A stretch of 64,000 nucleotides of DNA from Rhizobium sp. CF080 (GTDB taxonomy: Bacteria > Pseudomonadota > Alphaproteobacteria > Rhizobiales > Rhizobiaceae), in contig NZ_AKKC02000015.1 of the NCBI RefSeq assembly GCF_000282095.2, positions 1-64,000 on the forward strand. Direction: 5' to 3'. The notes under the pieces were generated by a model. That model saw nothing but the letters and a program-made list of their open reading frames with translations, was not told where the DNA came from and made no database searches. The position numbers were made by a program, and so were the translations under genes. This document shows, in pieces, positions 36,819 through 45,143 of this stretch (position 1 is the first letter of the stretch; the number at the start of each line of letters is the position of its first letter).

Positions 36819-37817
36819 ATGGGCGCAGATTCACAGCCGCTTTCCTTGTCATTCGCGGTTCGCACTTACGGTCATACCGCCGAGGTCAAGAGCGGCGCCA
36901 TCCCGATCGAAGGCGTGACGCCGAACTGGATCGAGGTGAAACCGCAGATTGCTGCCTATCGGCGAATGGTCCGAGACCTCGAATTCGATGTCTGCGAGCT
37001 CGCGCCGACAACCTACATTATCGCCAAAGCATTCGGCGCCAAGTTCACCGCCCTACCGATCTTCGTTTCGCGCCGCTTCCACCACAACGGCCTTCTGATC
37101 CGCCCGGATGTCGGGATCGAGAAACCGAAGGACCTGGAAGGCAAGAAGTTGGGTGTGCGGGCCTATTCGGTGACGACAGGCGTTTGGACGCGAGGCGTCC
37201 TCGTCGACGAATACGGTCTCGACGACGACAAGGTCACCTGGGTGGTCGACGACGAGGAGCACGTGCAGGCTCTCAAGCTTCCGTCCAATGTCATTCATGC
37301 GCCGGAAGGCAAGTCGCTCGCTTCGATGATGGAAAGCGGCGAGATCCAGGCCGGTTTCGAAGCCAATGCCGGCATCGGCCGTGAAGGCAAGCCGGATGCC
37401 GACTGGAAGGAAAAGTCCGCTTCCGCCGACCAGATCGAATACAAGGAACTGCTGCCCGATGCCGACCGGCTTGCCGCGGACTGGTTCAAGCGCACGCATA
37501 TCTATCCGATGCACGGGCTGCTGGTGGTCAAGGACGAGCTGCTGAACGCGCATCCCTGGCTCGCCAGATCGCTTTTCGATGCCTTCGCCAAGTCCAAGGA
37601 CCGCTATGTCGCGCAGCTCCAGAGCGGTGCGCTGAAGGGCGGCGACCACGCCAAATATCTGGAACTGAGCCAGGTCGTCGGGGCGGACCCGCTGCCTTAC
37701 GGCATTGAGGCCAACCGGCCATCCATCGAAGCGCTGCAGCGTTACGCGAGGCACCAGGGGCTGATTTCCCGCGAACTTGCGATGAACGAGCTGTTCGTCG
37801 ATCCCACCTCCAACTGA
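36819..37817 (+). CDS. 4,5-dihydroxyphthalate decarboxylase-family protein, subclass A
   Basis: Protein of 332 aa, third subclass A member. Segments: FDVCELAPTTYIIAKAFG, SRRFHHNGL, GKKLGVRAYSVTTGVWTRG, DPLPYGIEANRPS. ATG 36819 has GGGAGG upstream and gives the same N-terminus as the paralog at 17263. No export signal. It opens cassette C and is followed after 28 bases by the 283 aa amidohydrolase, as in cassette B. The likely role is the same as for 17263. Confidence 0.82.
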   Translation: MGADSQPLSLSFAVRTYGHTAEVKSGAIPIEGVTPNWIEVKPQIAAYRRMVRDLEFDVCELAPTTYIIAKAFGAKFTALPIFVSRRFHHNGLLIRPDVGIEKPKDLEGKKLGVRAYSVTTGVWTRGVLVDEYGLDDDKVTWVVDDEEHVQALKLPSNVIHAPEGKSLASMMESGEIQAGFEANAGIGREGKPDADWKEKSASADQIEYKELLPDADRLAADWFKRTHIYPMHGLLVVKDELLNAHPWLARSLFDAFAKSKDRYVAQLQSGALKGGDHAKYLELSQVVGADPLPYGIEANRPSIEALQRYARHQGLISRELAMNELFVDPTSN

Positions 37818-37845
37818 CACGCAGAACAATAAAGGACGGAAGGAA

Positions 37846-38697
37846 ATGACCCAGAAGATCCATGATATTCACCCGCACGTCATCTCGAAGGACGACGCTG
37901 TCTTTCCGCGCTCGCCGATCGGCGGCGAGCAGTCGGACTGGTCGCGCGAGCACCAGGTGACGGTCGAGGACATGATCACGGCGATGGACGAGGCGGGTAT
38001 CGCCAGTTCCGCGCTGGTACAGTCGGCAACCTGCTACGGTTACAACAACAGCTACGTTGCCCATGCCATCAAATTGCATCCGGACAGGTTCACCGGGGTC
38101 GGCACGATCGACGTGCTTGCGCCCGACGCGGTGGATACGCTCAAGGGCTGGATCGATCGCGGCATTGCCGGCATCCGCCTCTATACCGGCGGAAGCAAGC
38201 TCGAATTCGACTTCAGCTGGCTCAATGACGCGCGCACCTTTCCGGTCTGGGAATATGCGGGCGCCAACGGCATCTCGATCTGCGTGCAGGCAAGACCTCC
38301 GGCATTTTCGATCATCGTCGAAATGGCCCGCCGTTTCCCCCAGACCCGCATCATCCTCGACCATCTGGCGCGGATGGACACGACGGACGGCCCTCCTTAC
38401 GCCAATGCGCAGCCGCTCTTCGATCTCGCCGCCAATCCCAACATCTACCTGAAGGTGACGCCGCGTTCGTTCGATCTGGCCAATTCCGGCCAGGCTTCGC
38501 CTGAAACCTTCTTCCCGAAACTGGTCGCTCAATTCGGCGCCAGGCGCATCGCCTTCGGCTCCAACTATCCGGCCTCGTCGGGCACGCTGAAGCAGATCGT
38601 CGACCGCGCCAGGGATAACCTCAAGTCGCTGTCGCAGGACGACCAGAACTGGATCTTGGGCGGCACCGCCGAGTTCCTCTATCCCAAACTCGCCTGA
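37846..38697 (+). CDS. Amidohydrolase-2 family protein (283 aa type)
   Basis: TIM-barrel hydrolase of 283 aa, third paralog. Metal site HDIHPHVIS; IILDHLARMD segment; IAFGSNYPASSG with Asn at the usual catalytic Asp position. ATG 37846 follows GGACGGAAGGAA. It sits between subclass A and subclass B Pht5-like genes. Probably the same reaction as 18294 on a related substrate. Confidence 0.85.
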   Translation: MTQKIHDIHPHVISKDDAVFPRSPIGGEQSDWSREHQVTVEDMITAMDEAGIASSALVQSATCYGYNNSYVAHAIKLHPDRFTGVGTIDVLAPDAVDTLKGWIDRGIAGIRLYTGGSKLEFDFSWLNDARTFPVWEYAGANGISICVQARPPAFSIIVEMARRFPQTRIILDHLARMDTTDGPPYANAQPLFDLAANPNIYLKVTPRSFDLANSGQASPETFFPKLVAQFGARRIAFGSNYPASSGTLKQIVDRARDNLKSLSQDDQNWILGGTAEFLYPKLA

Positions 38698-38713
38698 GAC
38701 GCGGAGCAGTCCC

Positions 38714-39622
38714 ATGACCAGAACCTATCCCGCAAGCGGCCCGGTGAAGCTCGAAACGCTTCTCGGCGAAAATGCCAGCACCAAGTCCCTGACGTCGGGC
38801 GCCATCAAAAGCGATATCGTCAGCTTCGACTTCGACTCCCCCGAACTGATCCACCACGGCTTCAAGCCGATGGTCCGCGAGGGCAAATACGACTGTGGCG
38901 AACTGGCGATCGTCACCTTTCTCCAGGCCAAATATTACGGCAAGCCGCTCGTGCTCCTGCCGGCGGTCATCGGCGGGCGCTTCCAGCATCGGTGCGTCGC
39001 CTACAATACCGAGCATGGCATGCTCAAACCCGCAGACCTCAACGGCAAGCGCATCGGCGTGCGCTCCTATACGCAGACCACCGGCGTCTGGATTCGCGGC
39101 ATTCTTCAAAACGAATACGGGGTCGACCCGGCGAAGGTCCACTGGGTGACGTTCGAAGACGGGCATCTTGCCGAATATACCGACCCGTCGAATGTGGAAC
39201 GGGCGGCGAAGGGCAAGAAGCTGAAGGAGATGCTGTTTTCCGGCGAGATCGATGCGGCGATGATCGGCAGCGACATGCCGGACGATCCGCGCATCAAGAC
39301 CGTGATCGCCGACCCGAAGAAGGATGCACTGGATTGGCACGCCAGGACCGGCGTCATCCCGATGAACCACATGGTCGTCGTCCGGCCGGAACTGTCCAGG
39401 CAGCGGCCGGATGTCGTGGGCGAGATCTATCGCATGCTGCTCGAAAGCCGCGACCTCGATACCAAGCCCGTCGATGGCCTGCAGATGCGGCAGTTCGGCC
39501 TGAAGGCCCTCAGGCCTTCGCTGGAAATGGCCATCGACTACGCGTTTCAGCAGAAGATCATCGGCCGCAAGCTTTCGGTCGACGAACTCTTCGACGAAAC
39601 GACCGCAGCGCTCGGCGCGTGA
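38714..39622 (+). CDS. 4,5-dihydroxyphthalate decarboxylase-family protein, subclass B
   Basis: Protein of 302 aa, closest to 12320. Shared marks are HHGFKPMVREGKYDCGELAI, GVRSYTQTTGVWIRGILQNE and DELFDETTAAL at the end. No signal peptide. It begins 16 bases after the amidohydrolase and ends 21 bases before the LigJ-like gene. Cassette B has no gene at this position, only a 247-base gap with a permease fragment. A second subclass B gene at 12320 may serve cassette B in trans. Function unproven. Confidence 0.8.
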   Translation: MTRTYPASGPVKLETLLGENASTKSLTSGAIKSDIVSFDFDSPELIHHGFKPMVREGKYDCGELAIVTFLQAKYYGKPLVLLPAVIGGRFQHRCVAYNTEHGMLKPADLNGKRIGVRSYTQTTGVWIRGILQNEYGVDPAKVHWVTFEDGHLAEYTDPSNVERAAKGKKLKEMLFSGEIDAAMIGSDMPDDPRIKTVIADPKKDALDWHARTGVIPMNHMVVVRPELSRQRPDVVGEIYRMLLESRDLDTKPVDGLQMRQFGLKALRPSLEMAIDYAFQQKIIGRKLSVDELFDETTAALGA

Positions 39623-39643
39623 ACCGAACGGGGAGGAGAACCC

Positions 39644-40657
39644 ATGATCATCGACTGCCACGGGCATTACACCACCGCGCCCCTGAAGCTCAGGGAGTTC
39701 CGCAAGGCGCAGGTTGCCGCCTTTGACAAGGGCGGGATGGAGCCGGACGAACCGACCTTCTCGGACGATGAGGTTCGCGAGACGCTCGTCGACGCGCAGC
39801 TGAAACTGCAAAAGGAACGGGGCACCGACGTCACCATCTTCTCCCCGATCGCCGGCCTGATGGGGCACCATCTGGGCGATGAGGCGATGAGCGGGCGCTG
39901 GAGCCGGCTTTCCAACAACCTGATTCATCAGGTCTGCAGGCTCTTCCCGGAGAGCTTTGTCGGCGTCTGCCAGCTTCCGCAATCTCCCGGCGCGCCGGCC
40001 TCCAATTGCGTCGCCGAACTCGAGCGTTGCGTGACTGAGCTTGGTTTTATCGGATGCAATCTCAATCCGGATCCGTCCGGCGGGCATTGGCAGGGGCCGG
40101 CATTGACCGACCGTTCCTTCTATCCGCTCTATGAGAAGATGGTCGAACTGGACGTGCCGGCGATGGTCCATGTCAGCTCGTCCTGCACCGACGCCGTCCA
40201 TCATACCGGCGCCCATTATCTTGCGGGCGACACCATTGCCTTCATGCAGTTCCTGCAATCGGACATCTTCAAGGATTTCCCGACACTCCGGTTCATCATT
40301 CCGCATGGCGGAGGCGCCGTTCCCTATCATTGGGGGCGTTATCGGGGCCTCGCCTATGACCTCAAGCGTCCTCCGCTGGCCGAGATGATCCGCAACAACG
40401 TGTTCTTCGATACCTGCGTCTATCACTATCCGGGCGTCGAGTTGCTCACCAGCGTCATCCCCGTCGATAACGTGCTGTTCGCCTCCGAGATGATCGGTGC
40501 GGTACGCTGCGTCGATCCGGATACGGGCCACTATTTCGATGACACCAAGCGGTATGTCGACCAGCTCAAGCACCTGTCGGACGAGGACCGAAGCAAGATT
40601 TTCGAGGGCAACGCCCGCAAGGTCTTCCCACGCCTGAACAAGGCGCTGGGTCACTGA
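39644..40657 (+). CDS. LigJ-like amidohydrolase (4-oxalomesaconate hydratase family)
   Basis: Protein of 337 aa starting IIDCHGHYTTAP. It has GCNLNPDPSGGHW, IPHGGGAVPYHWGRYRGL and LFASEMIGAVRCVDP with Glu at the barrel end. The size matches LigJ. ATG 39644 follows GGGGAGGAGAACCC. It is followed after 28 bases by the aldolase, the same order as cassette B. Expected to hydrate an unsaturated oxo-tricarboxylic acid. Confidence 0.83.
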   Translation: MIIDCHGHYTTAPLKLREFRKAQVAAFDKGGMEPDEPTFSDDEVRETLVDAQLKLQKERGTDVTIFSPIAGLMGHHLGDEAMSGRWSRLSNNLIHQVCRLFPESFVGVCQLPQSPGAPASNCVAELERCVTELGFIGCNLNPDPSGGHWQGPALTDRSFYPLYEKMVELDVPAMVHVSSSCTDAVHHTGAHYLAGDTIAFMQFLQSDIFKDFPTLRFIIPHGGGAVPYHWGRYRGLAYDLKRPPLAEMIRNNVFFDTCVYHYPGVELLTSVIPVDNVLFASEMIGAVRCVDPDTGHYFDDTKRYVDQLKHLSDEDRSKIFEGNARKVFPRLNKALGH

Positions 40658-40685
40658 TGTCTGGTTCAGGGAGGAAACCATAACC

Positions 40686-41540
40686 ATGGCAAGATTGAAC
40701 GGAATTATCAGGGCACTGGAGAGCGGCCAGAAGGCTTTCGGGACCTTTGCGCCTGCGGGAATGGAATCCGCGCTCTGGGTGTCTTCGGCCGCCTATGACG
40801 GTGTCATCTACGAGATGGAACACCGGCCGTGGGATCCCGCCCAGCTTCGCGACACCCTGCAATACATGCTGAGCCCGAAACAGATCCGGGGTGCAAGCGC
40901 CCCGGGACCGGCTGTCACGCCGATCTGCCGCATCCCCGCGAACGGCGGCGAGATGAACCAATGGATGGCGAAACAGGCGCTGGACATGGGCGCCTTCGGC
41001 GTGGTCTGGCCGCATGTCAGCACCGTCGAACAGGCCTATAATGCGGTGGCCGCCTGCCGTTATCCGCGCCGCAAGACCGCGCCGCTCCACGAGCCGGCCG
41101 GCATTCGTGGCGACAGTCCCGGCACCGCCTCGCGGTTCTGGGGTATCGATACCAAGGAATATTATCGCCGTGCCGATGTCTGGCCGCTCGACCCGGAGGG
41201 CGAGATCCTCGTCATCCTGATGATCGAGGATCTCGAAGGCATCGCCAATCTCGACGAAATCCTGACCAGAGTGAAGGGTATCGGCGCGGTCCTGATCGGC
41301 GAGGGGGACCTGAGCCAGGAGCTCGGTTATCCGCGTGAATACGAGCACCCGGAGGTTGTCGCGCACATGGCGGAGATCGTCCGCATCTGCAAGGCGCATG
41401 GCGTTCCGGTCGGCCATCCGCATGTGGGTTCCAAGAATGTCGAACGCGTCATTGCGGATGGCTACGACCTGCTGCTCGCCGCGCCGGTGCGCTCCTTCGC
41501 GGCACTGGAAACCGGCCGCAAGCTTGCCGGTCGCGTCTGA
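40686..41540 (+). CDS. HpcH/HpaI-type aldolase
   Basis: Metal-dependent aldolase of 284 aa, paralog of 20444. It has VTPICRIPANG with the substrate Arg, MIEDLEGIANL with the metal Glu, and VLIGEGDLSQELG with the metal Asp. Opening residues ARLNGIIRALESGQKAF match the first copy. It would split the LigJ-type product to pyruvate and a second 2-oxo acid. It is followed after 9 bases by the MmgE/PrpD gene. Confidence 0.87.
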   Translation: MARLNGIIRALESGQKAFGTFAPAGMESALWVSSAAYDGVIYEMEHRPWDPAQLRDTLQYMLSPKQIRGASAPGPAVTPICRIPANGGEMNQWMAKQALDMGAFGVVWPHVSTVEQAYNAVAACRYPRRKTAPLHEPAGIRGDSPGTASRFWGIDTKEYYRRADVWPLDPEGEILVILMIEDLEGIANLDEILTRVKGIGAVLIGEGDLSQELGYPREYEHPEVVAHMAEIVRICKAHGVPVGHPHVGSKNVERVIADGYDLLLAAPVRSFAALETGRKLAGRV

Positions 41541-41549
41541 GCGACAGCC

Positions 41550-42890
41550 ATGATCACTGCGACGCTTGCCGATTACATTGCCGCCACCAAGGACCGTATC
41601 CTGCCGGACGAGGTCCGCGAGGCGACGGTGCACCATCTTATCGACACGGTGGCGGCCATGGTTTCGGGCAGCATGCTCGAAGCAAGGCCCGGCGCCATCG
41701 CCTTTGCCCGCGAACTCTCCGGCAAGGAGCAGGCGACCGTGGTGGGGACCGATATGGTCGTCTCAGCCGAATGCGCCGCGCTCGCCAACGGCATGTTTGC
41801 GCATGCTGACGAGTCGGACGATTCGCATGGCGCATCGGTGACCCATCCAGGCTGCTCGGTCATACCGGCAGCGCTTGCGGTCGGCGAGGTGCTCGGCAGC
41901 TCGGGAGGCGCGCTCCTGTCCGCCATCGTGACCGGCTATGATATCGGGACGCGCGTCGCTGCCGCGATCGGCGGCGGCGACTTCATGGTGCGCTACCACC
42001 ATTGTTCGTTCGGCGGCATTTTTGGCTCGGCGGCGGCATCGGCGGCGCTGTTCGACATCGACGCCGCCGGCTGCGCCCGCACCCTGACATTTGCCACTCA
42101 TCTCGCTTCCGGCAGCACCTGCTGGGTGCGCGACCCGGCCCATATCGAAAAGGGTTTCGTGTTCGGCGGCCTGCCGGCTCACAACGGCGTCAAGGCGGCG
42201 CTGCTCGGCAGGACGGGCATCCCGACCTCCACCGAACCGCTGGAAGGCGTGCCCGGCCTGTTTGCCGGCTACCTGGAAACATCGAAGCCCGAACTCGCCG
42301 TCGAGGCGCTCGGCGCGCGGTATGAAGTTTTGCGCACGGCGATCAAGAAATGGAGCGTCGGCTCGCCCTGCCAGGCAGCGCTTGATTCGATCGAGGAACT
42401 GCTGAAGCTGCACGAGTTCTCCGCCGATGACGTCGCCGACATCCATGTCACTCTGCCCGAGCGGCGGGTGCTGATCACCAACAGCACGGTGCCGAACCTC
42501 AATCTCTCGCACCTGCTGTCGCTCTTCATCGTCGATGGCGGCGTCAGCTTCGAATCCGTGCACGAAGCCGGGCGCATGGCCGACCCTGCGGTGCTGGCGC
42601 TGCGCGACCGTGTCCGGATCGAGCCGCGCCCCGGCGCGCATCGCCGGGAGCATGCGATCATCACCCTGACGCTGCGTGACGGCCGTGTTTTCGTGAAGAA
42701 CCCGCAGACGGTGCGCGGTCAGCCGGAAGATCCCATGAGCCTGCAGGAGGTTATCGCCAAGGCGGAGGGGTTGATCGGACCGGTGCTCGGTGGCGACCAG
42801 ACACGACGGCTGATCGACGCGCTGGTGGCCATCGACGGGATCGCCGATCTGCGCACACTTCGGCCGCTCCTGCAGCTTGGCGGCAGGTAG
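41550..42890 (+). CDS. MmgE/PrpD family protein
   Basis: Protein of 446 aa. Family marks: VHHLIDTVAAMVSGS (~25-40), FAHADESDDSHGASVTHPG (~90-110), IGGGDFMVRYHHCSFGGIFG (~140-160) and the second-domain KWSVGSPCQAALDSIEEL. It is the last gene of cassette C; the next gene downstream is dusA. It could isomerise or dehydrate an intermediate before the LigJ step. It is distinct from the 474 aa member at 30442, so the reactions may differ. Confidence 0.82.
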   Translation: MITATLADYIAATKDRILPDEVREATVHHLIDTVAAMVSGSMLEARPGAIAFARELSGKEQATVVGTDMVVSAECAALANGMFAHADESDDSHGASVTHPGCSVIPAALAVGEVLGSSGGALLSAIVTGYDIGTRVAAAIGGGDFMVRYHHCSFGGIFGSAAASAALFDIDAAGCARTLTFATHLASGSTCWVRDPAHIEKGFVFGGLPAHNGVKAALLGRTGIPTSTEPLEGVPGLFAGYLETSKPELAVEALGARYEVLRTAIKKWSVGSPCQAALDSIEELLKLHEFSADDVADIHVTLPERRVLITNSTVPNLNLSHLLSLFIVDGGVSFESVHEAGRMADPAVLALRDRVRIEPRPGAHRREHAIITLTLRDGRVFVKNPQTVRGQPEDPMSLQEVIAKAEGLIGPVLGGDQTRRLIDALVAIDGIADLRTLRPLLQLGGR

Positions 42891-43195
42891 GGCGGCATTG
42901 GCGCGCGTCCGGGGGCAGCGTGCTGGCGGTCGAATTGCAACTGGCTTTGCGGGGTCTCGCTCGCGCTTTTTCATCCAGGCCGCTCCTGCCGGAGGTCTGT
43001 CAAAAGTCTCCGTCTCGTGGTAGTGACGCCATCCCGCATAACCCGCATCCGAGCCATGTAGCCGACGCTCCTCTTCTTGCGTTTGCGTGCGGTGATCATG
43101 CCGAGGACCGTTTCCTCGTTTGGTATACGGCAATTCCATTTGCTACATTGTACTAGGTCCAGCCTCGAAACGAGCGGATCTGGTCCAAAGCGGGC
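42891..43195. promoter_or_regulatory. Boundary gap with a possible dusA promoter
   Basis: This 305-base gap separates the catabolic region from core genes. TTGGTA (43120-43125) and TACATT (43144-43149), 18 bases apart, resemble a sigma-70 promoter and lie about 50 bases before the dusA start. No tRNA, direct repeat or integrase relic was seen. Confidence 0.3.
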
Positions 43196-44281
43196 GTGAA
43201 CAAGACGGAGAAGAATGTGCAACAAGAGCCTGTAAAACAAGAGAAAAACAAATATTTCAAGGCTCCCGTCTTCGCCGTTGCGCCGATGATCGATTGGACC
43301 GACAGGCATTGCCGTTTCCTGCACCGGCAGCTGTCGAAGCAAGCGCTGCTCTATACCGAGATGGTGGTGGCCGATGCGATCATCCACGGGCCGCGCGACA
43401 GGCTGCTGTCCTATTCGCCGCAGGAACATCCGGTCGCGCTGCAGCTCGGCGGCTCGGATCCGGAAAAACTTGGCCAAGCGGTGCGGATCGCTGCCGATTA
43501 CGGCTATGACGAGATCAACCTCAATGTCGGCTGCCCGTCGGACCGGGTCCAGTCGGGCACGTTCGGCGCCTGCCTGATGCGAGATCCGGCGCATGTGGCG
43601 GACCTCGTTTCGGCGATGAAGCGGGTGTCGCGCGTGCCGGTCACCGTCAAGTGCCGGATCGGCGTCGACCACCAGGAGCCGACCGAAGTGCTGCCGGATT
43701 TCCTCGCCCGGGTGATCGGCGCCGGAGCGGACGCCGTCTGGATCCATGCCCGCAAGGCCTGGCTGCAGGGGCTGTCGCCAAAGGAAAACCGCGAAATCCC
43801 GCCGCTCGATTACGACCTCGTCCATGCCATGAAGCGGGAAAACCCGGACGTATTCATGGGCATCAACGGCGGCATCGCCGATCTGGAACAGGCGGCCCAC
43901 CATCTCGCCCATATGGACGGGGTGATGCTCGGCCGCGCCGCCTATCACAATACCGGTATGCTGGCCGGGGTGGATGCGTTTTTGAATTTTGGTGCGGTCG
44001 AGAAGACTCGAACTGTCGAGATCGACTGGCTGGCGCTGCGCGAGACGATGATGGACTACGCGGCGGAGCTGATGACGCGGGGCGGGCGGCTGCATCACGT
44101 CACCCGGCACATGGTCGGGCTGTTCCAGGGTTTTGCCGGCGCGCGGCGGTTTCGCCAGATCCTCTCCACCGACGCCACCCGGCCGGGCGCCGGGCCGGAA
44201 GTCATCGCGGCCGCCTTTGCCGCGGTGGATATCGATGCCGGTCCGCGGGTTCAGCCCGAGGAGAAGAGGCTTGCGGGGTAA
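43196..44281 (+). CDS. dusA: tRNA-dihydrouridine synthase A
   Basis: FMN enzyme of 361 aa that reduces uridine to dihydrouridine in the D-loop of tRNA. It opens its barrel with FAVAPMIDWTDRHCRFLHR (~26-44), the DusA signature. The catalytic Cys is in NLNVGCPSDRVQSGTFGACL (~110-130), and WIHARKAWLQGLSPKENREI follows at ~180-200. Start codon is GTG 43196; a GTG at 43217 is also possible. It is a single gene of the core chromosome. Confidence 0.95.
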   Translation: MNKTEKNVQQEPVKQEKNKYFKAPVFAVAPMIDWTDRHCRFLHRQLSKQALLYTEMVVADAIIHGPRDRLLSYSPQEHPVALQLGGSDPEKLGQAVRIAADYGYDEINLNVGCPSDRVQSGTFGACLMRDPAHVADLVSAMKRVSRVPVTVKCRIGVDHQEPTEVLPDFLARVIGAGADAVWIHARKAWLQGLSPKENREIPPLDYDLVHAMKRENPDVFMGINGGIADLEQAAHHLAHMDGVMLGRAAYHNTGMLAGVDAFLNFGAVEKTRTVEIDWLALRETMMDYAAELMTRGGRLHHVTRHMVGLFQGFAGARRFRQILSTDATRPGAGPEVIAAAFAAVDIDAGPRVQPEEKRLAG

Positions 44282-44344
44282 GGGCAGAGATTTTCGAGCG
44301 ACCACAAGACACACTCCTCCCTTGGCGATCCTCTGTTTCTTTTC

Positions 44345-44453
44345 GTCATCCTCGGGCGACCCTCGGGTTTAACCCGAGGGCGAGGATCGGACGGGGCGCT
44401 GAAAGCTGCCTCGTAAGCAATAAGTTTAGGTGACACCTCTCAGCGCCCCGTTC
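44345..44453. repeat. Palindromic repeat element (two nested hairpins)
   Basis: CCCTCGGGTT (44360-44369) pairs with AACCCGAGGG (44371-44380), flanked by ATCCTCG (44348-44354) and CGAGGAT (44381-44387). A second stem, ACGGGGCGCTGA (44391-44402) with TCAGCGCCCCGT (44440-44451), follows. Such elements are common between rhizobial genes. It lies just after dusA and may also end its transcript. Confidence 0.65.
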
Positions 44454-44508
44454 GGCGGTTATTATCCGCGACTTCGGTCCCTCTGCCGTGGCCTTCCCGG
44501 ACGGTGTT

Positions 44509-44532
44509 CTCCTCGGGTTAAACCCGAGGATG
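44509..44532. repeat. Second copy of the CCTCGGGTT palindrome
   Basis: CCTCGGGTT (44511-44519) and AACCCGAGG (44521-44529) are inverted around one A, with CT before and ATGA after. The core matches the element at 44360-44380. Together they form a short mosaic of intergenic repeats. Confidence 0.6.
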
Positions 44533-45143
44533 ACCCGTGGCGCCCGTCCGAACCGATTTATCGGCAAGGCTTCCATGGGTCTCCGCCGGTTTCTCCGATG
44601 GTTCGAACGGACTTGTGAAAATCCGGCGAAACCATCCGGTTAGCCACCCTGTGTGCCGCACAGGCACGCCCGGCGCGCTGTTTCGGGCTTCAAGAGACGA
44701 AGGCTCGGTCCGTTTGCCTCCGTCTCTCCCCGTGTCGCCGGAGGGAGACCATTTTCCGCGAACCCCGGATGGAAGGACTCACGTCGTTTCCTCCCACCCG
44801 GCGCCGGTCCCGCCTCGCCGGCACGCCTGCCGGTGTATCCGCGACGGAACGGGAGGATTGTAGGCACGGGTCGGGAGGGCGGGGATGAGAGAGGATGTGG
44901 ATTGGGTTAAGGCATTGAAAAATTGCAGGAGATGTTCAGGAACATCCCCGTTGAAGACAGGTTACTAACGTCCCCAGAACTATAATCCACACAAAAATCC
45001 AATGCCAAATGTATGAGACCATGTCTGCTTTGCGCCAACAGGAAACATTCGCCGTGCGTAGCGCGATGCCCGATTTGGGGCCGGAAGCGGACCGACGGCT
45101 CAAAGCTGAGGCACTTCAAGAGCGTCAACATCTGGTCTTGTAG
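44533..45143. other. Intergenic stretch without a supported gene; degenerate rhizobial repeat
   Basis: Several open frames cross 44640-44910 on both strands, but none has a family match, ribosome site or stable start, so they look non-coding. A small palindrome GATGTTC-AG-GAACATC lies at 44931-44946. At 45021-45097 the plus strand reads MSALRQQETFAVRSAMPDLG, which resembles the spurious MSALGQKQTFA-type frames annotated many times in Rhizobiales and thought to come from a dispersed repeat. The whole stretch looks like accumulated repeat debris. Confidence 0.4.

Noticed and set aside
38621..40687. 688-codon minus-strand open frame
   Set aside because: Antisense to the Pht5-B and LigJ-like genes, which have clear family motifs and ribosome sites.
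42891..43195. Attachment site or integrase relic at the cluster boundary
   Set aside because: No tRNA end, direct repeat pair or integrase-like frame was found.
44653..44910. Plus-strand open frame of 85 codons, and overlapping frames
   Set aside because: No ribosome site or family, several equal frames on both strands; treated as non-coding repeat-like DNA.
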